A stretch of DNA of 64,000 nucleotides from an uncultured Erythrobacter sp. (GCF_947499705.1 NZ_CANMPJ010000001.1:2019501-2083500), one strand, 5' to 3'; positions 7,935-17,712 are shown, numbered from the stretch's first letter. Notes: a model not told the origin generated them from the sequence alone. A program made the numbers and translations.

Positions 7935-10202
7935 ATGGCTGATAACGCAGAAACTGGTGGTGCGTTCGCGCAGAGCGAGCACGGCGATGCCGTGGCCGGT
8001 GACGAAATGGCAATGCAGCAGCACGGGCCGGTGCCAGCCCATGACCCTGCCGAAGACAATGTCGGCGAACATCAGTTCTTCGAGCTGCGCGCCGCGGGGA
8101 CGCTGGTCGCGATTGAAGCAACGCATGGCATGCGCCCGATCATTCTATATGCGGGCCCCGATCTGCCGGGTGTCGCCGCGAAAGATCTGGCACTCCTTGC
8201 AACGCGTCAGCACGCACCCGGCAGCGCGTCGGTTCCGCTGCGCGGCTCGATACTCAACGAAATCGGGACGGGAATTTCCGGCCCTTCCGGCCTGGTCGCA
8301 CATCGCGCGGGACAGGATTGGGCAATCGATCTACGGATCGAACAAGTCCAGACTGTCGGCGAGAACGCAATCGCCATCCATTGCCACGACACCAATGTCG
8401 CGGTTGCATCATGCCATCGGCTCGCAATCGATCCCGAAACCGGTGTTCTGACCTGCAGCACCAGCATCGAGAACCATGGCAAGGACAAGCTGGAGCTGGA
8501 TTGGTGCGCAGCCTTGTGCCTGCCTCTCGATCAGCGACTGGACCGTGTCCTTAGTTTCACAGGCCGCTGGTCGGGCGAGTTTGAAATCGAGCAGATTGAT
8601 GCCTTTCAGGGCAGCATCGTACGCGAAAACAAAGCGGGCAGGACCAGCCACGACGCGTTTCCCGGCGGTTTTGCCGTGGCGGCGGATACCAGCGAAACGC
8701 GCGGGCTGGCGGTTGGGTATCATCTCGCTTGGAGTGGGAACCACCGTCTGCGGATAGACCGCCACAGCGATGGCCGCTCACTGGTGCAGATGGGCGAAAT
8801 GACCTTCCCCGGCGAGATTAGGCTGGGACGCGGTGAAAGCTATCGCTCGCCGGACTTTATCGCCGCGTGGTCCGAAGACGGGCTGAATGGTGTTTCTCAG
8901 AGGTTTCATGATTACGTGCGCGGAAGCGTGATGGGGCCGCGCAGCCTCAGGAAACCGCGCCCTGTGCACTACAACACCTGGGAAGCGGTCTACTTCAATC
9001 ACGACACCGACACCCTGATAGAACTCGCCGAAGCTGCCGCCGCTGTCGGCGCAGAACGGTTCGTGCTTGACGATGGCTGGTTCGGCAGTCGTCGGCACGA
9101 TGGCGCGGGCCTGGGCGATTGGTGGGTCTCGGAGGAAGTCTATCCCGAAGGTCTCCATCCGATCGTCAATCGGGTCAAAGAATTGGGCATGGAATTCGGG
9201 CTGTGGTTCGAACCCGAGATGGTCAATCCCGACAGCGATCTTTACCGCGCGCATCCAGACTGGGTGTTGCAAGCTGAAGGAGTTGAGGCGGTTCCCTTTC
9301 GAGGTCAATTGACGCTCGACCTGACGAAGCCCGAAGTTTTCGACTATCTCTTCGGCAAGATCACCCAGCTCGTCAGCACCTATGGCATCGCCTACATCAA
9401 GTGGGACATGAACCGGGATACCAACCATCCCGGCAGCAGCGGTCGCGGCGCGATGCATCGCCAGACGCTGGCGGTTTATCGTCTGTTCGAGCAACTGCGC
9501 GAGGCGCATCCCGAACTAGAGATCGAAAGCTGCTCGTCTGGCGGCGGTCGCGCCGATTTTGGGATCATGCGCCACGCTGACAGGATTTGGACTTCGGACA
9601 ATAACGATGCGCGTCAACGTCAGGCGATACAGCGCGGAGCAACCCACTTCCTTCCGCTGCGCGTGCTTGGCAGCCATGTCGGGCCGAAGCGCTGCCATGT
9701 CACGGGCCGCGAATTCTCAATGGTATTCCGCGTCGCCAGCGCGGTGTTCGGACACATGGGGCTGGAGCTCGACTTGCGCGACGAAAGCCCGCATGACTTG
9801 AAAGTACTGAAGGCCGGTATCGCGCTTTACAAGGACCACCGCCAGCTGATCCACACGGGCCGCTTCCTTCGGCTCGCTTCACCCAGTCATACCAACCTGA
9901 TCGGGTGCGTCTCGCAGGATCAGGGCGAAGCGATCTTCTCCTACGCAAAGCTGGAAACCGAGGTAGCAACCTTGCCACAGCGCGTGCATTTCGCCGGGCT
10001 CGATCCAGAGCGGACCTATCGGCTGCGCCTGATCTGGCCGCCGCACAACCCTTCGATCAGCTACCCCTCGATCGTCGATGCGGCAGAATTGCTGGGCGAA
10101 GGGCGGGTGTTTTCCGGTGCAGCCTTGATGGGGCATGGTATACAGCCACCGCTGACCTTTCCGGACACTTGCCTGTTCTACCACCTCGAAGCGGACATCT
10201 GA
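7935..10202 (+). CDS. GH36 alpha-galactosidase
   Basis: Hydrolyses terminal alpha-linked galactose. The 755-residue protein has the full GH36 architecture: an N-terminal beta-supersandwich domain, a TIM barrel starting around RPVHYNTWEAVYFN and FVLDDGWFGSRRHD, and a C-terminal beta domain. The catalytic nucleophile is the aspartate of KWDMNRD (about residue 491) and the acid/base is the aspartate of WTSDNND (about 555), as in characterised family members. Length fits the long tetrameric GH36 group. No signal peptide is seen, so it probably acts in the cytoplasm on imported substrate. The ATG at 7935 is preferred; a longer frame starts at 7866. It is the first gene of galA-glpD-galT-galK, with a nine-base gap to glpD. 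Confidence 0.93.
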   Translation: MADNAETGGAFAQSEHGDAVAGDEMAMQQHGPVPAHDPAEDNVGEHQFFELRAAGTLVAIEATHGMRPIILYAGPDLPGVAAKDLALLATRQHAPGSASVPLRGSILNEIGTGISGPSGLVAHRAGQDWAIDLRIEQVQTVGENAIAIHCHDTNVAVASCHRLAIDPETGVLTCSTSIENHGKDKLELDWCAALCLPLDQRLDRVLSFTGRWSGEFEIEQIDAFQGSIVRENKAGRTSHDAFPGGFAVAADTSETRGLAVGYHLAWSGNHRLRIDRHSDGRSLVQMGEMTFPGEIRLGRGESYRSPDFIAAWSEDGLNGVSQRFHDYVRGSVMGPRSLRKPRPVHYNTWEAVYFNHDTDTLIELAEAAAAVGAERFVLDDGWFGSRRHDGAGLGDWWVSEEVYPEGLHPIVNRVKELGMEFGLWFEPEMVNPDSDLYRAHPDWVLQAEGVEAVPFRGQLTLDLTKPEVFDYLFGKITQLVSTYGIAYIKWDMNRDTNHPGSSGRGAMHRQTLAVYRLFEQLREAHPELEIESCSSGGGRADFGIMRHADRIWTSDNNDARQRQAIQRGATHFLPLRVLGSHVGPKRCHVTGREFSMVFRVASAVFGHMGLELDLRDESPHDLKVLKAGIALYKDHRQLIHTGRFLRLASPSHTNLIGCVSQDQGEAIFSYAKLETEVATLPQRVHFAGLDPERTYRLRLIWPPHNPSISYPSIVDAAELLGEGRVFSGAALMGHGIQPPLTFPDTCLFYHLEADI

Positions 10203-10211
10203 CCCCTTGCC

Positions 10212-11705
10212 ATGAGCGAACAATTCGACCTGCTTGTGATTGGCGGCGGCATCAACGGCGCAGGCATTGCGCGCGATGCAGCGGGTCGCGGGTTATCGGT
10301 TTGCCTGGTCGAGAAAGACGATCTCGCCCAGCACACGTCAAGCGCGTCGACCAAGCTGGTGCATGGCGGTCTGCGCTATCTTGAGCATTTCGAGTTTCGG
10401 CTGGTGCGCGAAAGCCTGATCGAACGCGAACGCCTGCTCAAGATCGCTCCGCATATCATTTGGCCGCTGCGCTTCGTGTTGCCACACGATGACGGATTGC
10501 GGCCGAAATGGATGCTGCGGCTTGGCCTGTTCCTGTATGACAATCTGGGCGGCAGGAAGCTTCTGCCGCCAACGCGAACCGTCGATCTGCGCGCTGCTCC
10601 GCATGGCAAAGTTCTCGAAGAACGGCTCGTAAAAGGTTTTGAATACTCGGATTGTTGGGTTGAAGACTCTCGCCTAGTCGCACTCAACTGCCTCGATGCG
10701 AAAGAGCACGGAGCCGACATCCGAACCCGCACGGAATGCGTAGGGCTGGAGCGGCAAGCGGATGGTTGGTCTGCAGAACTCCGGAGCGAAAGCGGCGAAG
10801 TGCAGATTCACGCCAGAATGGTCGTCAACGCCGCAGGGCCCTGGGTCGACAAGGTGCTCGGCCGCGCCATCCCCAGCGACAGCCACGAAAACCTGCGCCT
10901 CGTCAAAGGCAGCCATCTGATCTTCCCGCGCCTGTTCGAAGGCGAGCATTGCTACATCTTCCAGAACAAGGATGAGCGGATCATCTTCGCGATCCCCTAT
11001 GAGCGCGATTTCACTTTGGTCGGAACCACCGATGTCGGTTTCGAAGGCGATCCATCGGGGATTCAAATCTCTGCCGCGGAGGCACACTACATCTGCGACG
11101 CCGCCAACGAGTATCTCGAAGTCGACATTGCGCCAGAACAGGCTGTGTCGAGCTATGCCGGAGTCCGCCCGCTTTACGATGACAGCTCCGCCTCAAACTC
11201 GACCGTCACGCGCGACTATGTCTTTGAGCTGGATCGGGGCAGCGACAACAACGCGCCACCGATGCTTTCAATCTTCGGCGGTAAGATTACAACCTATCGT
11301 AAACTTGCCGAACATGCGCTTGAGAAATTGGGTGTTTCCGGAAATTCGTGGACCGCTGACAAGCACCTGCCTGGCGGCAACATTGATCCAGAACACTTCG
11401 ACGATTTCGTGGCAGAAACAGCACGGCGATACCCTTGGCTGCCCGAAAGCGCAGTCGCTCGCATGGCGCGTGCCTATGGCACACGGATCGACACGTTGAT
11501 CGGGACAGCTCAGGGGCTCAACGATATGGGACCGCATCTGGGCGGAGACCTCTATGCTCGCGAGCTCGAATACCTAGCCGAGCATGAATTCGTGACCACT
11601 GCCGAGGATGCGCTGTGGCGGCGCAGCAAGCTGGAGCTCCATCTTGACGATGCGTCGAAAGCGCGGGTGCGCGATTGGTTTGCGCAGCGAAAGGTCGCGG
11701 CGTGA
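10212..11705 (+). CDS. glpD: FAD-dependent glycerol-3-phosphate dehydrogenase
   Basis: Oxidises sn-glycerol-3-phosphate to dihydroxyacetone phosphate at the membrane and passes electrons to quinone. The 497-residue protein begins with a dinucleotide-binding GGGINGAGIARDAAGRG (from residue 11), followed by SSASTKLVHGGLRYLE, both diagnostic of GlpD. The substrate-domain blocks VGTTDVGFEGDP and SIFGGKITTYRKLAEHALE are also present. Length is normal for the aerobic enzyme. It lies nine bases after the alpha-galactosidase and its stop overlaps the galT GTG start. No glycerol kinase or glycerol transporter gene is in the window. Its place inside a galactose operon suggests the imported galactoside also yields glycerol; this is inference. 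Confidence 0.95.
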   Translation: MSEQFDLLVIGGGINGAGIARDAAGRGLSVCLVEKDDLAQHTSSASTKLVHGGLRYLEHFEFRLVRESLIERERLLKIAPHIIWPLRFVLPHDDGLRPKWMLRLGLFLYDNLGGRKLLPPTRTVDLRAAPHGKVLEERLVKGFEYSDCWVEDSRLVALNCLDAKEHGADIRTRTECVGLERQADGWSAELRSESGEVQIHARMVVNAAGPWVDKVLGRAIPSDSHENLRLVKGSHLIFPRLFEGEHCYIFQNKDERIIFAIPYERDFTLVGTTDVGFEGDPSGIQISAAEAHYICDAANEYLEVDIAPEQAVSSYAGVRPLYDDSSASNSTVTRDYVFELDRGSDNNAPPMLSIFGGKITTYRKLAEHALEKLGVSGNSWTADKHLPGGNIDPEHFDDFVAETARRYPWLPESAVARMARAYGTRIDTLIGTAQGLNDMGPHLGGDLYARELEYLAEHEFVTTAEDALWRRSKLELHLDDASKARVRDWFAQRKVAA

Positions 11706-12790
11706 GCGGTGCCATTGCACTCGATCGTTCGCTCGGCGGGCGGGCGACTTTTCGCCGCGATCATCGCAAGGCCGATGGCCGCATGCTGCATCTCTATGGC
11801 CGCGAGCCGAACGATCTTCCGCTGCAATCGGAAAGCGCCGATGAGATCGCGCAAGGCGGCGAAATCCGTCATCACCCGCTCCGCGATGAGTGGAACGTTT
11901 ACGCCGCGCATCGTCAGAACCGCACTTTCAAACCGTCAGCAGCGGACGATCCATTAGCGCCCACACTGCCCGGCGGCCCCGAAACCGAGATCCCGTTCGA
12001 GAGCTTCGAACTGGCGATATTCGAAAACAAGTTTGCCGCGTTCTACCCCAGCGCTTCCGATGCGTCTGCACTGCCCGGGATCACGTCGGAACCAGCAAAA
12101 GGCGCATGCGACGTCGTAGTCTACGCGCCCGATGGCAGCGGCAGCCTGCACACGATCGGTCAGGACCGCCGCGAGGTGCTATTGGCGGCGCTAATCGACC
12201 GTTACGAGACGCTGTTTGCGGCAGGGTGCGACTATGTCCTCCCCTTCGAAAATCGCGGAGACGAGGTCGGCGTTACGCTGCATCATCCGCACGGACAGAT
12301 ATACGGGTTCGAGCGCACGCCGGTCATCCAGCAGCGCGCCGTTGACGCGTTTGCAAGCGGATACGACTTAGCGGCAGAGATCACGGCCGCTTTGCCCGAT
12401 TATGGCCTTGGTGAAGAAGGCGGTGTTGCAGCGTTCGTGCCCCGCTTCGCGCGCTTCCCCTACGAAGTTTGGCTCGCACCGCGCATTCGCCGCGAAGGGC
12501 CGTGGGATTGCAGCGACGAAGAGCTTGAAGGACTTGCGCATTGGCTGGGTGAGATCACGCGCTGCTACGATGCGCTGTTCCAGCAACCTGCCGCCACAAT
12601 GATGGCATTTCATGCCGCACCGCGTGGTGGGTCGAACGGTTACCATTTCACCGTGCAATTTTACCCACTGTTGCGCGCGCCGGGACGGGTCAAATACCTC
12701 GCCTCAGTCGAACAGCACACCGGCACATTCACCGTCGATGTGATGCCCGAGAGTGCTGTTGGCGTTCTGCGAGACGTCGCCGATGGCTGA
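11702..12790 (+). CDS. galT: galactose-1-phosphate uridylyltransferase
   Basis: Leloir pathway enzyme exchanging UMP between UDP-glucose and galactose-1-phosphate. The 362-residue protein carries the catalytic HPH motif in TLHHPHGQIYGF (H195-P196-H197), where the second histidine is uridylylated. The substrate region ENRGDEVGVT precedes it and the C-terminal PRGGSNGYHFTVQFYP block follows. The GTG at 11702 overlaps the glpD stop as GTGA, implying translational coupling; the longer frame from 11675 lies within glpD and is not used. galK begins inside its last codons. No galE or galM is seen in the window, so UDP-galactose epimerase is presumably encoded elsewhere. Confidence 0.95.
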   Translation: MSGAIALDRSLGGRATFRRDHRKADGRMLHLYGREPNDLPLQSESADEIAQGGEIRHHPLRDEWNVYAAHRQNRTFKPSAADDPLAPTLPGGPETEIPFESFELAIFENKFAAFYPSASDASALPGITSEPAKGACDVVVYAPDGSGSLHTIGQDRREVLLAALIDRYETLFAAGCDYVLPFENRGDEVGVTLHHPHGQIYGFERTPVIQQRAVDAFASGYDLAAEITAALPDYGLGEEGGVAAFVPRFARFPYEVWLAPRIRREGPWDCSDEELEGLAHWLGEITRCYDALFQQPAATMMAFHAAPRGGSNGYHFTVQFYPLLRAPGRVKYLASVEQHTGTFTVDVMPESAVGVLRDVADG

Positions 12791-13826
12791 AACCTTCACG
12801 GGTACCGCACCGGGCCGCGTCAACCTGATCGGTGAGCATACGGACTATAATGGCGGGATGGTTTTGCCAGCCGCCCTCTCGATCGGGCTTGAAGTCACCC
12901 TCGCGCCTCGCACCGACAGCGCCGTGGCAGTTACGTCGAATGGCTACGATGCACCTGCAATCCGCGAGCTTTCGGACGATGCGGTCGGCGAATGGTCTGA
13001 CCCCTGTGTCGGCGCAATCCGCGAGGCCAATGCGCTGGACCTGCTGAGCGGCGGCGCGACGCTCGACCTGCACTCGACCATACCGGAGGGTTCTGGCCTG
13101 TCGTCTTCGGCAGCCTTGATCGTCGCAATTCTGAAGGCCGCACGTGAGGCCGCTGGCGGCGGCCCTGACGATGTCGAACTCGCCATCGCCGCGCGCCGGG
13201 TCGAGAACTACTATATGGGTGTGCCCTGCGGGATCATGGATCAGATGGCGGTTGCGCTGGCGACGCCCGGCACAGCGATGGCGCTCGATACAAAGGCTCT
13301 TTCATACGACCTTGTCGCTCTGCCCGCCGGCTTCGAGATGGCGGTGGTGCACTCTGGTCTCACCCGGAAACTGACAGATGGTCGTTATGCCGCTCGAAAA
13401 GTCGAATGCGACGCCGCCAAACGACATTTCGGGACCGAAGACCTGTGCCTGCTGGACGAGGCAACCGTCGAAGCCGTCGATCTGGACGACATTCCAAAGC
13501 GCCGCACGATGCATTGTCTAACCGAACATGCCCGCGTGAAGTATGCGCTCGCGGCGATGCAGGCCTGCGATATGGATTCATTCGGCGCTCTGATGAACGA
13601 AAGTCACGCGTCGATGCGCGATCTATTCGAAATGTCACTGCCTGAGATTGATGCGTTGGTAGAAAGCGCGACCGAATTCGGAGCTCTTGGAGCCCGATTG
13701 ACTGGAGGCGGCTTTGGCGGCTGCATTGTGGCGTGTCTGAAGTCTGGTCAGCGCGAGGCTTGGCTCGCAAAACTGCTCGAAAGACACCCGGACGCACGCT
13801 TTATCGACGCGGTAAGCGCGGATTAG
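12783..13826 (+). CDS. galK: galactokinase
   Basis: Phosphorylates galactose at C1 with ATP. The 347-residue GHMP kinase opens with the galactokinase signature GRVNLIGEHTDYNGG, followed by the ATP-binding PEGSGLSSSAAL and the catalytic-aspartate region GVPCGIMDQMAVAL; the C-terminal GHMP motif is RLTGGGFGGCIV. Length is slightly under the roughly 380 residues of the E. coli enzyme. The ATG at 12783 overlaps the end of galT, so the two are translationally coupled; the upstream in-frame start at 12753 is inside galT. It ends the galactoside operon and overlaps the convergent M50 protease gene by four bases. Confidence 0.95.
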   Translation: MAETFTGTAPGRVNLIGEHTDYNGGMVLPAALSIGLEVTLAPRTDSAVAVTSNGYDAPAIRELSDDAVGEWSDPCVGAIREANALDLLSGGATLDLHSTIPEGSGLSSSAALIVAILKAAREAAGGGPDDVELAIAARRVENYYMGVPCGIMDQMAVALATPGTAMALDTKALSYDLVALPAGFEMAVVHSGLTRKLTDGRYAARKVECDAAKRHFGTEDLCLLDEATVEAVDLDDIPKRRTMHCLTEHARVKYALAAMQACDMDSFGALMNESHASMRDLFEMSLPEIDALVESATEFGALGARLTGGGFGGCIVACLKSGQREAWLAKLLERHPDARFIDAVSAD

Positions 13827-14539
13827 GCTCCGCCAACAAAGCTCGCGAGCGTCAGATAATACCTCATCACCCAGTCCACTGGCGGCATGACAATCTGCTC
13901 GATCCAGCCGGTCCCGAATGCCCAGCTGCCAGCGATGATTGCGATGAGCAGGAAGATACCAACCTGCTGGAGTTTGTCCCACTGCGCTCGCATGCTGCGT
14001 GGGAGCAGGCCTCCAACAATGTGTGACCCATCAAATGGCGGGATCGGCAACAGGTTGAACAGGCCGAGAAACACATTGATCAACATGAAATAAAGCAAGC
14101 CACTAGGGAGGTATAGCACCTCGCCCGCTGCCCCTGCGACCAGAGCAAGCCCGGTTGGAGAGGGAACCAGTCCCCAGCTAGCCGGCGCCAGCACACCGAA
14201 GATGATCGCCCCCACTCCTGCGAGAACGAAATTGCTCGCCGGTCCAGCTGCCGCAACCGCCATCATGCCATAGCGCGGGTTGTTCAGCCGCCACTTGTTG
14301 ACCGGCACTGGCTTGGCCCAGCCGAACGCCGGGCCTCCGAACAGCAACAGCACACCCGGAACCAACAGCGTTCCAATCGGGTCGACATGCACAATCGGAT
14401 TAAGCGTCAGCCGACCGCGCTCACTCGCCGTCCCATCGCCAAGCGCCTTGGCCGCGTATCCATGTGCGACCTCATGAAACACGATGGCAATCACAAGGCA
14501 CGGGACCAGAACCAGCGCGACGGTAAGGGTGTCGATCAT
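13823..14539 (-). CDS. site-2 protease family (M50) membrane metalloprotease
   Basis: An intramembrane zinc protease of 238 residues with about six hydrophobic segments. The zinc ligand motif HEVAHG lies at residues 22-27 and the second conserved region is a LLPIPPFDGSHI segment, where the aspartate completes the metal site. It lacks a PDZ domain, so it belongs to the compact YwhC/SpoIVFB-like group rather than RseP. No substrate is evident. It is transcribed toward galK and followed upstream by the thymidine kinase gene on the same strand. Confidence 0.88.
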   Translation of the reverse strand: MIDTLTVALVLVPCLVIAIVFHEVAHGYAAKALGDGTASERGRLTLNPIVHVDPIGTLLVPGVLLLFGGPAFGWAKPVPVNKWRLNNPRYGMMAVAAAGPASNFVLAGVGAIIFGVLAPASWGLVPSPTGLALVAGAAGEVLYLPSGLLYFMLINVFLGLFNLLPIPPFDGSHIVGGLLPRSMRAQWDKLQQVGIFLLIAIIAGSWAFGTGWIEQIVMPPVDWVMRYYLTLASFVGGA

Positions 14540-14587
14540 GGAGTTGAGATAGGCGCGCCATTGGTGACGTACCAGAGCAGAACCGAC

Positions 14588-15163
14588 TTACGCCTTTAGC
14601 GCCTCGCTGAAATGCTTGCGACACAGCGCAAGGTAGCGATCGTTTCCGCCGATTTCCGTCTGCTCGCCCTGCTTGATTGGTTTACCCTCCCCGTCGACGC
14701 GCAGGTTCATGCTGGCTTTGCGTCCGCAATGACACACTGCTTTCAGCTCGACGAGGGTATCCGCGATCCCCAGCAGCGCCGCCGAACCGGGAAACAGCTC
14801 GCCCTGAAAGTCGGTCCGTATCCCATAACAAAGCACCGGGATGCCCGCCTCGTCAGCCAACCGCGCCAACTCCCAAACCTGATCGTTGGTCAGGAACTGC
14901 GCTTCGTCGACCAGCACACAATCAATCGGCTCAGCTGTGTGGGCCGCGTGGATCGCGCTCCAGAGGTCCGTCTTGGGCGAATAGAGATGCGCCTCTGCAT
15001 CAAGCCCGATCCGGCTTTTCACCATGCCTTGTGATCGGGTATCGAGCTCCGCCGTCCACAGCATCGTCCGCATGCCGCGCTCACGGTAGTTGAAGTCGGC
15101 TTGCAGCATGGTGGTCGATTTGCCCGCATTCATGCTGGCATAGTAGAAATAGAGCTTGGCCAT
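14588..15163 (-). CDS. tdk: thymidine kinase
   Basis: Salvage enzyme phosphorylating thymidine to dTMP. The 191-residue protein has the P-loop MNAGKST at residues 11-17, a Walker B-like VLVDEAQFL and the YGIRTDFQGELFPGS lasso region of bacterial type II thymidine kinases. A zinc-binding CxC (VCHCGRK) plus a late cysteine in LALCRKH form the structural zinc site. Length is normal. It may be cotranscribed with the M50 protease gene 48 bases downstream. Confidence 0.95.
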   Translation of the reverse strand: MAKLYFYYASMNAGKSTTMLQADFNYRERGMRTMLWTAELDTRSQGMVKSRIGLDAEAHLYSPKTDLWSAIHAAHTAEPIDCVLVDEAQFLTNDQVWELARLADEAGIPVLCYGIRTDFQGELFPGSAALLGIADTLVELKAVCHCGRKASMNLRVDGEGKPIKQGEQTEIGGNDRYLALCRKHFSEALKA

Positions 15164-15309
15164 GCCGGAAGCCTAACGGGACGAGGTGCCGAGTGCCAAT
15201 GCCTGCCTCCCTCCGCTTTCCACAGGACGCGTTAAGCGGGAAGACAGGCAGAGGCAGCGATGCTAGCTCTTTCGCAACGACATTCTGAGATTTCGGGGAT
15301 ATTTCTGAC

Positions 15310-16932
15310 ATGGCAAGCGCAGCGCCCACACCGGACGCAAACGCCGCACCCGGCGGCATTCTTGGCTGGATCGAACGGAGCGGCAACAAGCTGCCCGATC
15401 CGGTCTTCCTGTTCTTCTGGCTGATCTTCATCCTGATCGCGATTTCGATCGTGGCGGAATTGCTCGGCCTCTCGGCATCGCACCCCACGGAGATCGATCC
15501 CGATACCGGCGTGGCCAAGGTCATCGCGGCCAAGAGCCTGCTTGCCGCTGAGAATATCCAAAAGCTCTGGGTCGATATGCCCAAGACCTTCACCCACTTT
15601 CATCCGCTCGGATATGTGCTGGTGGTGATGCTGGGCGCAGGCGTTGCCGAGCGGGCCGGACTGTTCGGCACCGCCATGCGAGCTGGTGTCCGTGACGCGC
15701 CCAAGGCTTTGCTGACGCCGATCGTCGTGTTGGTCGGGATGATTGGCAACCTCGCCGCAGACGCGGCCTATGTCGTGCTCATCCCGCTTGCCGGGATCAT
15801 CTTCCACGCGGCTGGCCGTCATCCGATCGCTGGGATCGCGGCCGCCTTCGCAGGTGTTTCCGGCGGATTTTCCGCCAACTTGCTCCCCGGTCAGCTCGAC
15901 GCATTGTTGTTCGGTATTACCGAGGCCAGCGTTGAGACCGTGTTCGGCGACTTCACCGCGAACATTGCAGGCAACTGGTACTTCATCGCAGCGATGACCT
16001 TTATCTTCCTGCCGGTGATCTGGTTCGTCACAGACAAAATGATCGAGCCGCGCCTCGGCGCTTTCAAACCGGAACTGGCCTCGGCCACCGATGCCGACCA
16101 AGACAGCGACCGTCCGCTGACAGCCGAAGAGAAAACTGGCCTGAAGTATGCCGGACTTGCGGTGCTGTTCGTGGTCGGCTTGTGGATGTTCTTCACATTT
16201 GGTCCCGGCACCCCGCTCATCAATGAGGAAGCCGAGCTGGAAAGCGCTCGCCTTACACCCTTCTATCAAAGCTTGGTCGCCGGCTTCTTCATCCTGTTCC
16301 TGCTTGCTGGCTGGGCCTATGGCAAAGGCGCAGGTACAATCGGCGATCACCGCGATCTCGTGAAGATGATGTCCGGCGCGATGGAAGACCTCGCCTATTA
16401 CCTCGTTCTCGCCTTCGCTGCCGCGCACTTCGTCGCGATGTTCGCATGGTCGGAGCTTGGCCTGATCCTCGCTGTGCACGGCGCGGATTTCCTTGGCAGC
16501 ACCAACATGCCGGCCTGGGCATTGCTCGCATCGATCATCATCGTATCGGGCCTGCTCAACCTGTTCGTCGGTTCGGCGAGCGCGAAATGGGCGCTCATCT
16601 CACCGGTTATGGTACCGATGTTGATGCTGCTCGGAATTACGCCCGAGATGGCCACAGCGGCCTACCGCGTCGGCGACAGCGCGACCAACATCATCACTCC
16701 GTTGATGGTGTATTTCCCGCTGATCCTGATCTTCTGCCAGCGCTGGAACAAGGACTTTGGTCTTGGTTCACTGGCGGCGACCATGCTGCCCTACTCGATC
16801 GGACTGATGGTTGCCGGCCTCGCCCTGACCATTGGCTGGGTCGTGCTCGATCTGCCGCTGGGTCCGGGCGCTGGCGTCTTCATGGAGATCCCGACACCGG
16901 AGAGTGCTGGCGCCGTTGCTCCCGCAAATTGA
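15310..16932 (+). CDS. AbgT family transporter
   Basis: A 540-residue inner membrane protein with about 11-13 spans, belonging to the AbgT family that includes E. coli AbgT (p-aminobenzoyl-glutamate uptake) and Neisseria MtrF (drug efflux). The long [14 protein letters not shown] to RLTPFYQS central region and the conserved [17 protein letters not shown] and [15 protein letters not shown] blocks fit the family. Uptake and export members cannot be separated by eye. It stands alone between the divergent tdk gene and the YceI gene. Confidence 0.9.
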   Translation: MASAAPTPDANAAPGGILGWIERSGNKLPDPVFLFFWLIFILIAISIVAELLGLSASHPTEIDPDTGVAKVIAAKSLLAAENIQKLWVDMPKTFTHFHPLGYVLVVMLGAGVAERAGLFGTAMRAGVRDAPKALLTPIVVLVGMIGNLAADAAYVVLIPLAGIIFHAAGRHPIAGIAAAFAGVSGGFSANLLPGQLDALLFGITEASVETVFGDFTANIAGNWYFIAAMTFIFLPVIWFVTDKMIEPRLGAFKPELASATDADQDSDRPLTAEEKTGLKYAGLAVLFVVGLWMFFTFGPGTPLINEEAELESARLTPFYQSLVAGFFILFLLAGWAYGKGAGTIGDHRDLVKMMSGAMEDLAYYLVLAFAAAHFVAMFAWSELGLILAVHGADFLGSTNMPAWALLASIIIVSGLLNLFVGSASAKWALISPVMVPMLMLLGITPEMATAAYRVGDSATNIITPLMVYFPLILIFCQRWNKDFGLGSLAATMLPYSIGLMVAGLALTIGWVVLDLPLGPGAGVFMEIPTPESAGAVAPAN

Positions 16933-17012
16933 ACCATTCGGCGGCTTCTTTCGATTGGACCATGAAACCAATCGCACGACGCAGACGTAAGACTGTGTAG
17001 AGGAGCCGCCGC

Positions 17013-17600
17013 ATGCCTGCCGCAAAACCATTGTTGAACCGCTTGTTCTTGTTGCCGCTGCTTGCGCTGTTCGCACTCGGCAATTCTAGCGCGCCGTTGA
17101 CGTATACTCTCGACGCAAGTGCCAGCTCGGTCTCGGCAAAGGTTCCGTTCTTCGGTCTGTCGAGCAAGACGGCCGAGTTCCCCAAGATGTCGGGCAAGGT
17201 CACAATTGTCCCTCGCCAGCCCGAGCGTGCGGTGATCGATGTGACCTTCGATGCGACGGCCTTGCAAGCGCCCGACAGCGTCACGCTGGAGCGGCTGCGC
17301 GGGGAGAAGTTCTTCTGGGTCGAGAAGTATCCGAGCGTCCGCTTCGTCGGAAAATCGCTGACAATGAAGTCGGCAACCAAGGGCACAGTGTCGGGCCAGC
17401 TCACTGCGCGGGGTGTGACACAGCCGCAGGTTCTCGAAGTGACCTTTGACACAGATCCTCTGAAGGCCCCGCGGGGCAAGGCCGTCAGCTTTACCGGCAC
17501 GACCAAGATCGACAGGCGGAAATACGGGATGAAGAGCTACCAGCTGATCGTCGGCAACAAGGTCGACATCAAGCTGCGCGCGCGGATGTTGCCGCGCTGA
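17013..17600 (+). CDS. YceI family periplasmic protein
   Basis: A 195-residue secreted protein of the YceI lipocalin-like fold, whose members bind isoprenoid-type lipids in the periplasm. Residues 1-27 form a signal peptide. The mature part begins LTYTLDASASSVSAKVPFFG, and carries a VTFDATALQAPDS and a LTARGVTQPQVLEVTFD block, both typical of YceI. The ATG at 17013 follows GAGGAG at good spacing. The last residues KSYQLIVGNKVDIKLRARM match the family C-terminus. The ligand is unknown. Confidence 0.9.
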   Translation: MPAAKPLLNRLFLLPLLALFALGNSSAPLTYTLDASASSVSAKVPFFGLSSKTAEFPKMSGKVTIVPRQPERAVIDVTFDATALQAPDSVTLERLRGEKFFWVEKYPSVRFVGKSLTMKSATKGTVSGQLTARGVTQPQVLEVTFDTDPLKAPRGKAVSFTGTTKIDRRKYGMKSYQLIVGNKVDIKLRARMLPR

Positions 17601-17620
17601 AATCCTGAGGTTGCGCCAGC

Positions 17621-17712
17621 GAAGTTGACACAATTGACACTGTGTCACCCGGTCAACTGAGTGCATTCATATTTAATATCAGTATGTTGCTGGAAAAATG
17701 CGAAGTTGACAC
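17621..17712. repeat. TTGACAC repeat cluster between convergent genes
   Basis: The 204-base gap between the convergent yceI-like and rbfA genes holds GAAGTTGACAC twice (17621-17631 and 17702-17712), an extra TTGACAC at 17634-17640 and a GACACTGTGTC palindrome at 17636-17646. A short AT-rich stretch separates the copies. No gene is visible here. The boxes resemble regulator sites or -35 elements, but neither flanking gene starts here. Confidence 0.5.

Noticed and set aside
7866-8121. Extended starts for both the AraC regulator (8121) and the alpha-galactosidase (7866)
   Set aside because: Both extensions run through the other gene's promoter or coding region; nearer ATG codons with better ribosome binding sites or family agreement were chosen.
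15232-16479. 415-codon open frame opposite the AbgT-like gene
   Set aside because: Antisense shadow: the + strand gene has family motifs and membrane spans, the minus frame has charged low-complexity residues and no domain.
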